From Ammoniphilus resinae (GTDB lineage Bacteria; Bacillota; Bacilli; Aneurinibacillales; RAOX-1): 60,931 nt of DNA. Shown piece by piece: positions 1 to 8,240 of the stretch (position 1 is its first letter; the number at the start of each line of letters is the position of its first letter). The position numbers and the translations under genes were made by a program. The notes beneath the pieces are model-generated. The model was not told the origin of the DNA and did not search any database. It was given only the letters and a program-made list of their open reading frames with translations. Where the stretch lies: assembly GCF_017873965.1 (NCBI RefSeq), contig NZ_JAGGKT010000023.1:1-60931 (forward strand), in the 5' to 3' direction.

Positions 1-31
1 CAGTTTCTCCGTGTTGTATCTGCTTATTATA

Positions 32-85
32 CAAAAAAGTACCCCATAGGTAGACTTTTTTTAATGTGTCTACTCTATAGGGTAC
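32..85 (-). terminator. Intrinsic terminator of the LarA-like gene
   Basis: On the minus strand a long stem (GTACCCTATAG-AGTAGAC pairing with GTCTA-CCTATGGGGTAC, arms at about 39-55 and 68-85) is followed by six T residues. It lies about 30 nt beyond the stop codon of the gene that ends at 117. Confidence 0.85.
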
Positions 86-116
86 ATTTTAAACGTCAGA
101 CTTCTCTTTTTCAACC

Positions 117-1424
117 TTACCTTACCAACTTTCCCGTCTCATCAAAATTGAACGTTGTTTCGTCTCCTAAAATCTCCATGGCTGGATGTTGCCGGACCTC
201 ATCAAGTAGATTAGAAGACACCCAGATTTTATTTAGCTCCAATGTATTCTTGATATGTACCACCCGAACATCATCCAGGTTTCTTTTCCTGGTTGTTTTA
301 ATGGCGGCGGCGATCGCTTGCTGGTCGTTCTTTAAAATAAGCGGAAGTTTCCCACCTCCGATTTCAACCGCGGTAATCGTATTGGCATAAAAAGCTGCAA
401 AATCGACCTGGCTCAGCGTTTGTACCGTTGTAAAATCGGCCAATCCCAGTCCAGTGGAATTACCATGGGATTCAGGGGTTATCCCCAATACAACAATACG
501 ACGGATTGGTGGCGCTTGTTCAAAGGTGAAAAACTCGGAAGAGGACGACCGACCGATAATATTCGGATCCATTCCTGAACCACTAATGTTTTTTCCAATT
601 TCATCTACGATCAAGACATCGATTTCCTGTAGATGAAATTTGGGCATCCAGTTTGTAGCTTTAACCAACAGTTCCTCTTCTCTTTTCGGCAACTCTTCCT
701 TCGGAACAACCTCTAAGTGGGCAGTATCGTGGAAAGCATTTTCGATGATCCCCACTCCAAATAGAAAGGGAACTTTGTCCATAATAAATTTCCCAATTTC
801 CGGCACCAGCTGCGCGAAAGCCAACATTCCCCCACGGTGGAGGAAACTAGCCCCTTTATGCTTGCCCAGACCAATCCCGAGCATTTTCATAAATCCGCTT
901 TCAATCCGACCTTTAAAATCTGTATGGGGTTTAATCCGAGACACAACGATAATGCCATCTGCCTCTTCGTAAGCAATCCGGTCAAAGTACACATCAACCT
1001 CACCATTCACTTTGCCCAGGTGAACCGTATCCATCGATGAACGAACCGGTGCGCCTACCTGTTCCTCCGTAATCCCATAATCAGCCAGGATTTGCTGTTG
1101 ACCTTCAGCAAGCCCTCCGCCATGGCTTCCCATAGCCGGAACGATGAACGGGATCGCCCCTCGCTTTTTTAATTCCAACACGGTACAGCGTACCACTTCC
1201 TGCAGGTTCGTAATTCCCCTGCTACCAACACCAACGGCAATTTTCATCCCTGGCTTAATCTTTTGGGAGATCGCTTCCTTTTTAAATTGCTCCTCCAGGA
1301 TCTTCGGTATTTCCTTTACTCCAATAACGGGTGCCTCAAATGCTTGTCTCACCAGATGCATAGAAGGCCAAGGAATATCATACCCTCCCTCTACCCTTAC
1401 ATTATCAAAATTTAACTCGATCAT
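117..1424 (-). CDS. LarA-family (DUF2088) nickel-dependent racemase-like protein
   Basis: A 435-residue cytoplasmic protein of the lactate racemase LarA/DUF2088 superfamily. Characterised relatives use a nickel-pincer nucleotide to racemise or epimerise 2-hydroxyacids. The Gly-rich N-terminal segment (AVGVGSRGI), the GSHGGG motif and the histidine-bearing segments KPHTDFKG and GKHKGA are visible and match the places where LarA carries its catalytic and nickel-binding histidines. I chose the ATG at 1424 because AAGGTGG lies 8 nt upstream; an in-frame GTG at 1436 has no ribosome binding site. The gene has its own terminator and no accessory larB/C/E genes nearby. Its position beside a sugar-acid island suggests a hydroxyacid substrate, but that is inference. 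The substrate is unknown. Confidence 0.8.
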   Translation of the reverse strand: MIELNFDNVRVEGGYDIPWPSMHLVRQAFEAPVIGVKEIPKILEEQFKKEAISQKIKPGMKIAVGVGSRGITNLQEVVRCTVLELKKRGAIPFIVPAMGSHGGGLAEGQQQILADYGITEEQVGAPVRSSMDTVHLGKVNGEVDVYFDRIAYEEADGIIVVSRIKPHTDFKGRIESGFMKMLGIGLGKHKGASFLHRGGMLAFAQLVPEIGKFIMDKVPFLFGVGIIENAFHDTAHLEVVPKEELPKREEELLVKATNWMPKFHLQEIDVLIVDEIGKNISGSGMDPNIIGRSSSSEFFTFEQAPPIRRIVVLGITPESHGNSTGLGLADFTTVQTLSQVDFAAFYANTITAVEIGGGKLPLILKNDQQAIAAAIKTTRKRNLDDVRVVHIKNTLELNKIWVSSNLLDEVRQHPAMEILGDETTFNFDETGKLVR

Positions 1425-1570
1425 TAGACAATCCACCTTTTTTAGGATTTGCTTGGCTATTTTTAATTTATTTTATTATATTCTAAATATTATTTCAATA
1501 TAAACAAATTTGCGGGTTACAGGAGTCTAGGAGGCTTTTTTCGAGGCCTGGGTTAGGGGGGCTTGACCAA

Positions 1571-1595
1571 AAAAAGGGTGCCTCGCACCCTTTTT
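1571..1595 (-). terminator. Intrinsic terminator of the aldo/keto reductase gene
   Basis: A perfect 6-bp GC stem (GGGTGC/GCACCC, loop CTC) flanked by A and T runs, directly after the stop codon of the minus-strand gene ending at 1597. Confidence 0.88.
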
Positions 1596-1596
1596 A

Positions 1597-2568
1597 CTAC
1601 ACCATCTCATCTGTCCGATCCGTCGCCGGAGCCGGAGCTATGGATAAATTTGAAATTTCCTTACGCCAATCTTCCGTCATTTTTACATCCAGGGCTGCCA
1701 GTGATGGCTCTAATTGCGCCACGTCACGGGCCCCAATAATCGGCGCAGTAATTGCTGGATGGGACATTACCCATGATACAGCCAGCGTTGCTGGATGAAG
1801 ATCATGGGACTTGGCATACTCGTTAAACCGCTCTGCAGTCTCGAAGTATCCCTCCTCCGCATACCTTTTCTGATACATTTCCTGAACAACCAAGCGTCCT
1901 TCCGCTGGCCTATTCTTCGTTGTATACTTGCCAGACAATAATCCTCCGCCAAGTGGACTATAGGAAATAACCCCAATCTGTTCTGATTCGGCCAATGGAA
2001 GAATCTCTACTTCAGCTTGCCGCTTGACTAGATTATACATGGGCTGGATGCACTCGAAACGCGCAAGTCTTTCTCTTTCCGAAATCCCCAGCGACTTGGC
2101 AATCTGCCAAGCTGCCCAGTTACTAACCCCGGGATAGAGAATTTTCCCTTGAGCCTGCAGATCATCTAAAGCCCGCAGTGTTTCCTCCATTGCCGTTTTT
2201 GAATCAAAGTGATGCACAAAATAAAATTCGATTCGGTCTGTCCCGAGCCTACGCAAGCTGTCCTCGATCGCCTTCATAATATGGCGTCTTGACAACCCCC
2301 GCGCGTTGATATCTGGTCCCATTGGGTTGAATACTTTCGTGGTCAGGACCATCTCATCCCGGCATTCGGCGATTAACTTCCCTAAAATTTCTTCGGAACG
2401 ACCTTTATTGTATGCATTTGCCGTATCGAAAAAGTTGATTCCTGCCTCACGACAACGATGAAACATTACTCTCGACGTCTCTTCATCTGCCACTCCTCCG
2501 AAAGACATCGTACCAAAACACAAACTCGAAACCTTAATGCCTGTTTTTCCAACTACACGATATTCCAT
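1597..2568 (-). CDS. Aldo/keto reductase
   Basis: A 323-residue NAD(P)H-dependent aldo/keto reductase with a single TIM barrel, the usual family length. The N-terminal strand VSSLCFGTMSFG, the DTANAYNKGRSEEILG segment (catalytic Asp and Tyr), LTTKVF (catalytic Lys) and YFVHHFD (catalytic His) give the complete Asp-Tyr-Lys-His tetrad. The C-terminal IIGARDVAQLEPSLAAL segment matches the cofactor-phosphate region. It resembles YghZ/GSP69-type enzymes that reduce aldehydes and keto sugars. It is a monocistronic gene with its own terminator. A paralogue lies at 26003-26971. The substrate is not predictable from sequence. Confidence 0.9.
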   Translation of the reverse strand: MEYRVVGKTGIKVSSLCFGTMSFGGVADEETSRVMFHRCREAGINFFDTANAYNKGRSEEILGKLIAECRDEMVLTTKVFNPMGPDINARGLSRRHIMKAIEDSLRRLGTDRIEFYFVHHFDSKTAMEETLRALDDLQAQGKILYPGVSNWAAWQIAKSLGISERERLARFECIQPMYNLVKRQAEVEILPLAESEQIGVISYSPLGGGLLSGKYTTKNRPAEGRLVVQEMYQKRYAEEGYFETAERFNEYAKSHDLHPATLAVSWVMSHPAITAPIIGARDVAQLEPSLAALDVKMTEDWRKEISNLSIAPAPATDRTDEMV

Positions 2569-2729
2569 GTCTTCAACTCCTACAAATTATTTATATCTTG
2601 CTACTATTCTTTCTTTCCATATAAAATCCTGCTCCTCAGAAACAATTATATCCATCAATAAAAAACACTAACGAATCAATAAAAACCTTATTAAATATTT
2701 TAACATTAGATTTTAAAATATTCCGAATT

Positions 2730-2772
2730 TGTGACAGTGATCACAACATCTTGTGTAAAACCACTTTATATT
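2730..2772 (+). promoter_or_regulatory. Perfect Fnr box with a class II promoter
   Basis: TGTGA-CAGTGA-TCACA at 2730-2745 is a perfect TGTGA-N6-TCACA palindrome, the consensus site of Bacillus Fnr (and of CRP/FNR proteins generally). A -10-like TATATT at 2767-2772 predicts a start near 2779, which places the centre of the box at -41.5, the classic class II activator position. It precedes the CuA/heme-copper operon and implies anaerobic activation. Confidence 0.8.
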
Positions 2773-2811
2773 TAGATACAGGACAATAACATTGATTGAA
2801 GGAGGGCTTTT

Positions 2812-3363
2812 ATGTACCAGCAATTAGCCTGGATTCTCACAGTAGTTTTAGTTTTTGCTCTTGCTGTCGTTTTCCTAACTATTGCAAGAAAAACAGCCCG
2901 CAGGGTGGATTATCAACCCATCCAGGAAAAAGGGTATCGAATCAGAAAATATTGGTTTATTAGTTTAGTTTCAGTTATGGTTATCGCAACATTTTTCTCC
3001 TTAAGGGATCTTCCTTATCACGATGCGACTGCTGCTGCAGCCACAGGTGCTAAAGTTGTTAATGTGGAAGGGTATCAGTTCTATTGGAAATTAAGTCAAG
3101 AGGAATTTTATGTTGGCGAACCTGTCCAATTCAACGTGACAAGTATGGACGTAAATCATGGCTTCGGTCTTTATGACGAAAACATGCAGCTTTTGGCTCA
3201 AACACAAGCGATGCCTGGATACACGAATGTGGTTGATTTCACCTTTACAAAGCCTGGAAAATACCAAATTCTTTGCCTGGAATATTGCAGCGTTGGACAT
3301 CACGTGATGGTGAAGGAAATCGTTGTAAAAGAAAAAGGAGGTGCTTCAGATGGCCAAAACTGA
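2812..3363 (+). CDS. CuA subunit II of a heme-copper NO reductase/oxidase
   Basis: A 183-residue membrane-anchored electron-entry subunit. Two hydrophobic segments (about residues 6-25 and 47-63) are followed by an extracytoplasmic cupredoxin domain. The complete CuA ligand set is present: H116 in VNHGFG, then C155, C159, H163 and M166 in CLEYCSVGHHVM. The domain would take electrons from cytochrome c or another donor and pass them to subunit I. GAAGGAGGG precedes the ATG, and the 3' end overlaps the subunit I start, so the two are translationally coupled. NCBI-style naming would be cytochrome c oxidase subunit II. Because the partner subunit lacks the oxidase tyrosine and the operon is under an Fnr box, I favour a CuA-type nitric oxide reductase. 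Confidence 0.85.
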   Translation: MYQQLAWILTVVLVFALAVVFLTIARKTARRVDYQPIQEKGYRIRKYWFISLVSVMVIATFFSLRDLPYHDATAAAATGAKVVNVEGYQFYWKLSQEEFYVGEPVQFNVTSMDVNHGFGLYDENMQLLAQTQAMPGYTNVVDFTFTKPGKYQILCLEYCSVGHHVMVKEIVVKEKGGASDGQN

Positions 3364-4858
3364 AACGACTTACCCGATTAGCAGAGCAACGAAAAAAGGA
3401 GTTGTCGGTCATCTGGCGGTTGCCGCAACCGTATTAATCTTGATGATGGCTTTTGGGATTATCATGCTGTTTAATCAAGGCGGATTAATTACAATTTCAC
3501 CTGATCTTTTCTATTCCATTATGACTGTACACGGGATTGGGATGGTCGGCATGGCATCCTTAGGCGGAGCCGCTATCATGTGGTATTTCCTATGTAAATA
3601 TGTGCCACTCAACCCAAAAGTGCTGATGACTAATTTGGTTTTGAGTGTCATTGGTATTGCCATGATCCTCATTGCCGCATTTGTTTTCAAATTCTCTGAT
3701 GCGTGGACTTTCCTCTATCCATTGCCATCCGTTTCTGCAAAACAACATGGAATGGCAGGTGCAATGTTTTTCTTAAATGGTGTGCTTTTCGTTGGTGTTG
3801 GCTTCTTAATCATGTACTTAGAAATTGGAAGGAAAATTGCCAAACAATACGGCGGACTGATGAACGGTCTTGGATGGGATATGCTTTTTGGTAAATCTGA
3901 TAAACATTACGGCCCCCCAGCCGCTGTCGTTGCGAGCACCATGGTTGTCATTTGTAACAGTACAGCTATCTTAGCTGGTGCCACTGTGATCATCATGTCG
4001 ATTATCAATATTCTAAATCCGAGCATTGTCTTTGATGCGTTGTTAGCCAAACATTTAACCTATGCTTTTGGACATATCTTTGCAAACGCCACAATTTATA
4101 TGGCTGTTGTGGGAGTTTATGAAATCTTGGCAAAATATGCAGATCGCCCATGGAAAGCGAACAAAGTCTTTCTAATTGCCTGGAATTTCTCTACCCTATT
4201 TACCCTAATGATTTATACCCACCATTTATTAATGGACTTTGCTGTACCAAAATGGATGCTGTTAATTGGACAAATTTTCTCCTATGCGAACGGCTTACCT
4301 GTAATGGTCGTTACTGCTTATGGTGCATTAATGATCGTTTATCGATCAGGTCTTCGTTGGGATATGGCGTCCGGTCTAATGTTCTTAGCGATGTTTGGCT
4401 GGGTTGGTGGGGCAGTTCCAGCTATTATCGACGCTACCATCGTTGTAAATCATGTCATGCATAATACCAAATGGGTACCAGGACATTTCCATATTTACAT
4501 GGGATTAGGCGTGACCATCATGATCATTGCCTTCATGTATTACTACAATAAAGTAGAAGGAAACCGCAGAGATCATTCTTGGGATCGCATTAGTGCCGCC
4601 TTCTATACCGTATTTTTCCTAGGTTTAACAGGATCTTTCCTATATGCGGGAAAAATCAGTGCACCAAGAAGATGGGCTGTCCATCTGCCAGAATGGATGT
4701 TAAGCGACATTGTGGGTGGAATTAGTGCTTGCTTTGTTTTAGCGGCGACAATCTCTTTTACCCTACGCTTTTTCGCTAATGTTAAATATACGAGAACAGC
4801 TAATACAACTGAAGAAATGGTCCATGACACTACATCTTTGATGAAGAAATCAAGCTAA
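3350..4858 (+). CDS. Heme-copper catalytic subunit I, probable CuA-type nitric oxide reductase
   Basis: A 502-residue, roughly 12-helix heme-copper subunit I. Heme and CuB ligands are visible: H61 (TVHGIG) and H381 for the low-spin heme, H379 (VPGHFH) for the high-spin heme, and H242, H291 and H292 (THHLL) for CuB. The helix VI segment reads G-H-I-F-A-N. Oxidases have H-P-x-x-Y here with the cross-linked Tyr, and cNOR has Glu at the same place; this protein has Asn246. That argues against ordinary oxygen reduction and for a CuA-linked NO reductase of the kind described from Bacillus azotoformans, though I cannot assign the exact family. I chose ATG 3350 (AAAGGAGG, 7 nt spacing) over GTG 3341. 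No subunit III or IV follows. Confidence 0.8.
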   Translation: MAKTETTYPISRATKKGVVGHLAVAATVLILMMAFGIIMLFNQGGLITISPDLFYSIMTVHGIGMVGMASLGGAAIMWYFLCKYVPLNPKVLMTNLVLSVIGIAMILIAAFVFKFSDAWTFLYPLPSVSAKQHGMAGAMFFLNGVLFVGVGFLIMYLEIGRKIAKQYGGLMNGLGWDMLFGKSDKHYGPPAAVVASTMVVICNSTAILAGATVIIMSIINILNPSIVFDALLAKHLTYAFGHIFANATIYMAVVGVYEILAKYADRPWKANKVFLIAWNFSTLFTLMIYTHHLLMDFAVPKWMLLIGQIFSYANGLPVMVVTAYGALMIVYRSGLRWDMASGLMFLAMFGWVGGAVPAIIDATIVVNHVMHNTKWVPGHFHIYMGLGVTIMIIAFMYYYNKVEGNRRDHSWDRISAAFYTVFFLGLTGSFLYAGKISAPRRWAVHLPEWMLSDIVGGISACFVLAATISFTLRFFANVKYTRTANTTEEMVHDTTSLMKKSS

Positions 4859-4860
4859 AA

Positions 4861-4891
4861 GATCCCGGTGGGTAACCACCGGGTCTTTTTT
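4861..4891 (+). terminator. Intrinsic terminator of the CuA/heme-copper operon
   Basis: A perfect stem CCCGGTGG/CCACCGGG (4864-4871 and 4876-4883) with loop GTAA and tail TCTTTTTT, three nucleotides past the subunit I stop codon. Confidence 0.93.
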
Positions 4892-4895
4892 GCAG

Positions 4896-4951
4896 TTAGA
4901 ATTCTATTAGCACCTTAAGCGAACGGTCTTCCTTGCGCTCAACGAGTCGAA
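4896..4951 (-). pseudogene. 3'-end relic of a zinc-type dehydrogenase gene
   Basis: Bases 4900-4951 are identical over 52 bp to 27165-27216, the 3' end of the zinc dehydrogenase gene at 27161-28183. Read on the minus strand, the fragment encodes the same C-terminus (ending in LKVLIEF) and keeps an in-frame stop (TAA here, TAG in the intact gene). Homology stops abruptly at 4952, about 22 bp before the RuBisCO-like gene's stop codon. It is the stub of a deleted or recombined paralogue, not a functional gene. Confidence 0.85.
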
Positions 4952-4973
4952 CAACACTTCACCTAGGTTAGGA

Positions 4974-6236
4974 CTATGAACCAAATTTCTCAATCGCTTG
5001 CCGTAACTCTGTATTGGTCTTGGCATATTCCTCTAAGCTGATTCCGCTTAATGCCGCTTCCCAACCCTGGATCATACTTTTTACGCCAGCTGCTGTTCCC
5101 CCAGGATGAGCAAGAATGCCTCCACCAGCGATGTTCATTACATCGATTGTTTGCATCTTAGTATAGGATTCCACCGCCATCCCTGCCCACTGTCCTGACG
5201 AAAGTACAGGCATAACGGTTAACCCGCCAAACATTGGGGTCAGACAATCATTAACAGAATTTAGTACAGATTCATTTGATTCGAAGAATTTATTATTTAA
5301 GCCATTCGTATGTAGATGATCAACGCCAACCAGTCGGCAAAGCTTCTGGTATGCCCTAAATTCCATTCCAAGTAGCGGACAGCGAGTCATTGCTCCCCAT
5401 TGGTTTCTATGGCCATGGATTGGAAGTTCACTATACTTACGCAGATGCGCTACTGCAGGGAGGCCCACACTATTAATACTTACCATCACACATGTTCCAC
5501 CTGCATCGTACACAAGATCATGATTTCTTTTTAGCTCATCAATATCACCAGTAATATTAAAAGCATACATCACCTTTTTCCCTGTGATATCTGCCACTCG
5601 TTCAATTTCTTCCATCACGACCTTCACTCTCTGTTGAAGAGGGGCATAAGGGGGATTCCCGTTCAATTCATCATCCTTGATAAAATCCAATCCCGCCATC
5701 GCAAGCTCACGAACAACGGGGCGCAATTCTTCGGGGGAAAGACCAATACTGGGTTTGATAATCGTACCGATTATGGGACGGCCATAAACACCCGCCAACT
5801 TCCGAGTCCCTTCAATGCCAAACTTAGGACCTAGATAAACCTCCGTAAACTCAAAGGGCAGGTCTAGATCCATTAGCCTTAAACCAGAGAACTCCCGAAG
5901 CTCATAAAGATTTCCTGCTACAGTGGCTAAGAGGTTTGGGATGGATGGACCGAAATTATGAAATGGGAAAGAAAGTGTCACCAACCCACGACGAAAAACA
6001 GGTTTTTCATTAACCCTTTTAGGAAGCTTAAATCCAGGAAGCGAAGGAGTTTCGCTTGATTCTAATTCCTGAACTTCAACGACCCTTGCCCCAAACTTTT
6101 CCTTTATTTCTTGGGTTTCTCCAGGTACAGAAATAAATGTTCCAGTTGATTGCTCACCTGCCATAACCTGTGCTGCATACTCCAACGAATAGGGAGTTTC
6201 AATCAAATAGGTTGCCAATACGCGCGCTTGACTCAT
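4974..6236 (-). CDS. RuBisCO-like protein (form IV-type), sugar-acid catabolism
   Basis: A 420-residue RuBisCO large-subunit homologue. Aligning motifs by eye with plant RuBisCO, these are kept: the E60-equivalent in GEQSTGT, N123 in VAGN, K175 in IKPSIGLS, the carbamylation lysine and metal ligands K187, D189 and E190 in DFIKDDE, H294/R295 in HGHR, H327 in DHLH, the loop-6 K334-equivalent (NNKFFE), and the GGGILAHPGG phosphate-loop region. The K177-equivalent is Ser and loop 6 lacks KLEG, so it is not a carboxylating RuBisCO. Characterised relatives act as enolases or isomerases (MtnW) or decarboxylate 3-oxo-isoapionate 4-phosphate (OiaX). No methionine-salvage gene is near; sugar-acid genes surround it, so an OiaX-like decarboxylase is more likely. 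I chose ATG 6236 (AAGGA, 10 nt) over 6269. Confidence 0.88.
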   Translation of the reverse strand: MSQARVLATYLIETPYSLEYAAQVMAGEQSTGTFISVPGETQEIKEKFGARVVEVQELESSETPSLPGFKLPKRVNEKPVFRRGLVTLSFPFHNFGPSIPNLLATVAGNLYELREFSGLRLMDLDLPFEFTEVYLGPKFGIEGTRKLAGVYGRPIIGTIIKPSIGLSPEELRPVVRELAMAGLDFIKDDELNGNPPYAPLQQRVKVVMEEIERVADITGKKVMYAFNITGDIDELKRNHDLVYDAGGTCVMVSINSVGLPAVAHLRKYSELPIHGHRNQWGAMTRCPLLGMEFRAYQKLCRLVGVDHLHTNGLNNKFFESNESVLNSVNDCLTPMFGGLTVMPVLSSGQWAGMAVESYTKMQTIDVMNIAGGGILAHPGGTAAGVKSMIQGWEAALSGISLEEYAKTNTELRQAIEKFGS

Positions 6237-6293
6237 ATCTCCGCCATCCTTCCAAAAAAGAAATGCCATTTTAGATTGAAGTTTTACATTAAC

Positions 6294-7442
6294 TTAGTGA
6301 CTTTTTACCATTGCGGAATTTTTAATCACTGTTTCTTCCACCAAATATTTTTTAATGGCCTCCTGATCCCAATCAATCCCAAGCCCATTTTCTTTTGGTG
6401 GTGCTAAAGTTCCCTTTTCTGTTAATTGATAAGGATTAATCATGACTTGATCAAAATTGACTACATTTGTCCCCACAAATTTTTCAACGAAAGCAACTTC
6501 CCTTGCAGCACATGCAAGATGTACGTGGATATCCCAGAAATAGTGGGGGGCTAAGGTAACCCCTTGAGCGCCAGCTAGAACGGCTATTTTCAACCATTCG
6601 GAAACACCGCCACATTGTGTTGCATCTGCTTGGATATAGTCCACTGAACCCTGTTGGATCAGCTCTTGGAACTCCCAACGTGTTGCACCAACTTCACCTG
6701 TTGCTAAAGGAATAGATGTTTGTCTTTTCAGTCGGTTAAACCCTTCAATCATATCCATCGGCAAAGGTTCTTCAAAAAAAGAAATGTCATACTTTTCAAT
6801 TCTTCGACAAAGCTCCATGCACTCATTTACATCTAGATAGGATTGATTAGCATCGATCATAAGTTTGACATCCGGTCCTATGATATCTCTAGTAATAGCT
6901 ACCCGTGTGGCTTCTTGTATCGCATTAAGCCTGCCTATTTTAATTTTTACCGCTTTGAATCCCTGCTCCATGTACCCTTGAATTTCTTCCTCTAATTTCG
7001 TGTACATATCAAGTCCTTCATAATAATAGCCACCCGAAGCATAACAAGGAACTTCATCTCTATAGGAACCTAATAATTTATGCAGAGGCATTCCTGCTAA
7101 TTTTGCTTGATGATCCCAAAGAGCAATATCGATAGCAGATAGAGCAACTAATACGTTTCCCCTTCGTCCAGCTCTTACGGTTTGAAAATACATTTTATCC
7201 CACAGTTTTGCAATGTCTCTGGGATCTTCTCCTATTAACATCGGTGCTAATAATTCATCAACAACTGCTTGCACGGGTTTTGCACTTGTATCTTGTAAAC
7301 AAAAGCCAATCCCTTCGATCCCTTGGTCGCTTTGAACCCGAACCATAAGATAATCCCGGTAGCGTAACGTTTTAATAGAGAAACCTACAGGATTTTCCAA
7401 AGGAATTCGTATCCATTGTGAAGTTAATTGAGTAATTTTCAT
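6294..7442 (-). CDS. Mandelate racemase/muconate lactonizing enzyme-family protein, probable sugar-acid dehydratase
   Basis: A 382-residue enolase-superfamily enzyme of the mandelate racemase subgroup. The N-terminal capping domain is followed by a barrel with the catalytic lysine pair KIKIG, metal ligands in MIDAN, FEEP and TGE, and a histidine in APHYFW; this subgroup pairs Lys with a His-Asp dyad. Such enzymes abstract the proton alpha to a carboxylate, and most dehydrate aldonic or uronic acids or open and close their lactones. ATG 7442 follows AGGGAGG. It sits between the GntR regulator and the RuBisCO-like gene on the same strand, so it probably supplies an upstream step of that pathway. 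The substrate is unknown. Confidence 0.87.
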   Translation of the reverse strand: MKITQLTSQWIRIPLENPVGFSIKTLRYRDYLMVRVQSDQGIEGIGFCLQDTSAKPVQAVVDELLAPMLIGEDPRDIAKLWDKMYFQTVRAGRRGNVLVALSAIDIALWDHQAKLAGMPLHKLLGSYRDEVPCYASGGYYYEGLDMYTKLEEEIQGYMEQGFKAVKIKIGRLNAIQEATRVAITRDIIGPDVKLMIDANQSYLDVNECMELCRRIEKYDISFFEEPLPMDMIEGFNRLKRQTSIPLATGEVGATRWEFQELIQQGSVDYIQADATQCGGVSEWLKIAVLAGAQGVTLAPHYFWDIHVHLACAAREVAFVEKFVGTNVVNFDQVMINPYQLTEKGTLAPPKENGLGIDWDQEAIKKYLVEETVIKNSAMVKSH

Positions 7443-7504
7443 ATATCTACCTCCCTTCACGTTTCTTATTTGAAATCACATTCTACTGTGAAAATAATTA
7501 AGAA

Positions 7505-8194
7505 TTATATCCCATGGTCCGCAACCTGGCTTAATAGTAATTTCCCCGTCTCGATAATGTGACTTTTGATTTCTTCAACGGCCTTTTCGACCTCACCATT
7601 TTCCATCGTTTCAATCAATTTCTCATGCATTTTAACTACTATTTCAAGTGATGAAGAATAATTCTTATCAATTGTAATGGTATAAAACATATACTTGTAC
7701 TTTAGAGGGTACCACGCTCGATATAACTGTTCGTGATCTGCACCCCTAACAATTATCTCGTGAAATTTTGAATCAAGCTCTGCCATTTGAAGTTTATTTC
7801 CTGTATTACATACCTCTATCATTTTGTCATAGATATCCCAGAGAGAAGTTATTGTATCTCGGATATTAGATTCCATGACCCGTCTAATTGCGAATTCTTC
7901 CAACACTGCTCTTAAAGTATAAAGCTCCCAGACACCCGTATAATTTAAATCCATTACGTATGTCCCTTTATATGGAACAACGTGAACCAAGCCTTCCTGT
8001 TCTAACTGAATCAAAGCTTCCCGTATTGGCGCTCGACTAATGCCGAGATTCTGGGCAAGCTCTAATTCCACAATCCGTTGTCCTGGTTTTAAGTGACCCA
8101 GAGCTAGAGCATTTATGATTTGATCCGCAACTTGCTGACGGAGGCTTTTGGGACGCCCTAGTTCCTTCCATACTGAATTTGCACCATAATCCAT
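7505..8194 (-). CDS. GntR-family (FadR subfamily) transcriptional regulator
   Basis: About 229 residues: an N-terminal winged helix (about residues 10-75; LGISRAPIREALIQLEQEGLV is the recognition region) and a C-terminal all-helical FCD effector domain. In FadR-subfamily proteins this domain binds organic acids, often with a metal held by His residues; FHEIIV and the later H residues fit. GGAGG precedes two adjacent ATG codons (8197 and 8194); I use the second. It is embedded between the VOC gene and the dehydratase/RuBisCO-like genes and probably represses this operon. The inverted repeat at 8210-8236 or the operator at 9711-9742 may be its target. Confidence 0.88.
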   Translation of the reverse strand: MDYGANSVWKELGRPKSLRQQVADQIINALALGHLKPGQRIVELELAQNLGISRAPIREALIQLEQEGLVHVVPYKGTYVMDLNYTGVWELYTLRAVLEEFAIRRVMESNIRDTITSLWDIYDKMIEVCNTGNKLQMAELDSKFHEIIVRGADHEQLYRAWYPLKYKYMFYTITIDKNYSSSLEIVVKMHEKLIETMENGEVEKAVEEIKSHIIETGKLLLSQVADHGI

Positions 8195-8209
8195 CATGTC
8201 CTCCGAACA

Positions 8210-8236
8210 TTCAACAATTACACATTAAATGTTGAA
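8210..8236. promoter_or_regulatory. Inverted repeat upstream of the GntR gene
   Basis: TTCAACA (8210-8216) and TGTTGAA (8230-8236) are perfect 7-bp inverted arms separated by 13 nt, in the 46-nt gap between the VOC gene and the regulator start. A possible autoregulatory operator; function inferred only from position and symmetry. Confidence 0.4.
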
Positions 8237-8240
8237 CAGA

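Noticed and set aside
2812-4858. Plain ba3/caa3 cytochrome c oxidase
   Set aside because: The HPxxY tyrosine is missing and no subunit III is encoded; kept only as an alternative name.
4974-6236. MtnW (methionine salvage enolase) or true RuBisCO
   Set aside because: K177-equivalent and loop-6 motif differ from RuBisCO, and no mtn genes or phosphoribulokinase are near.
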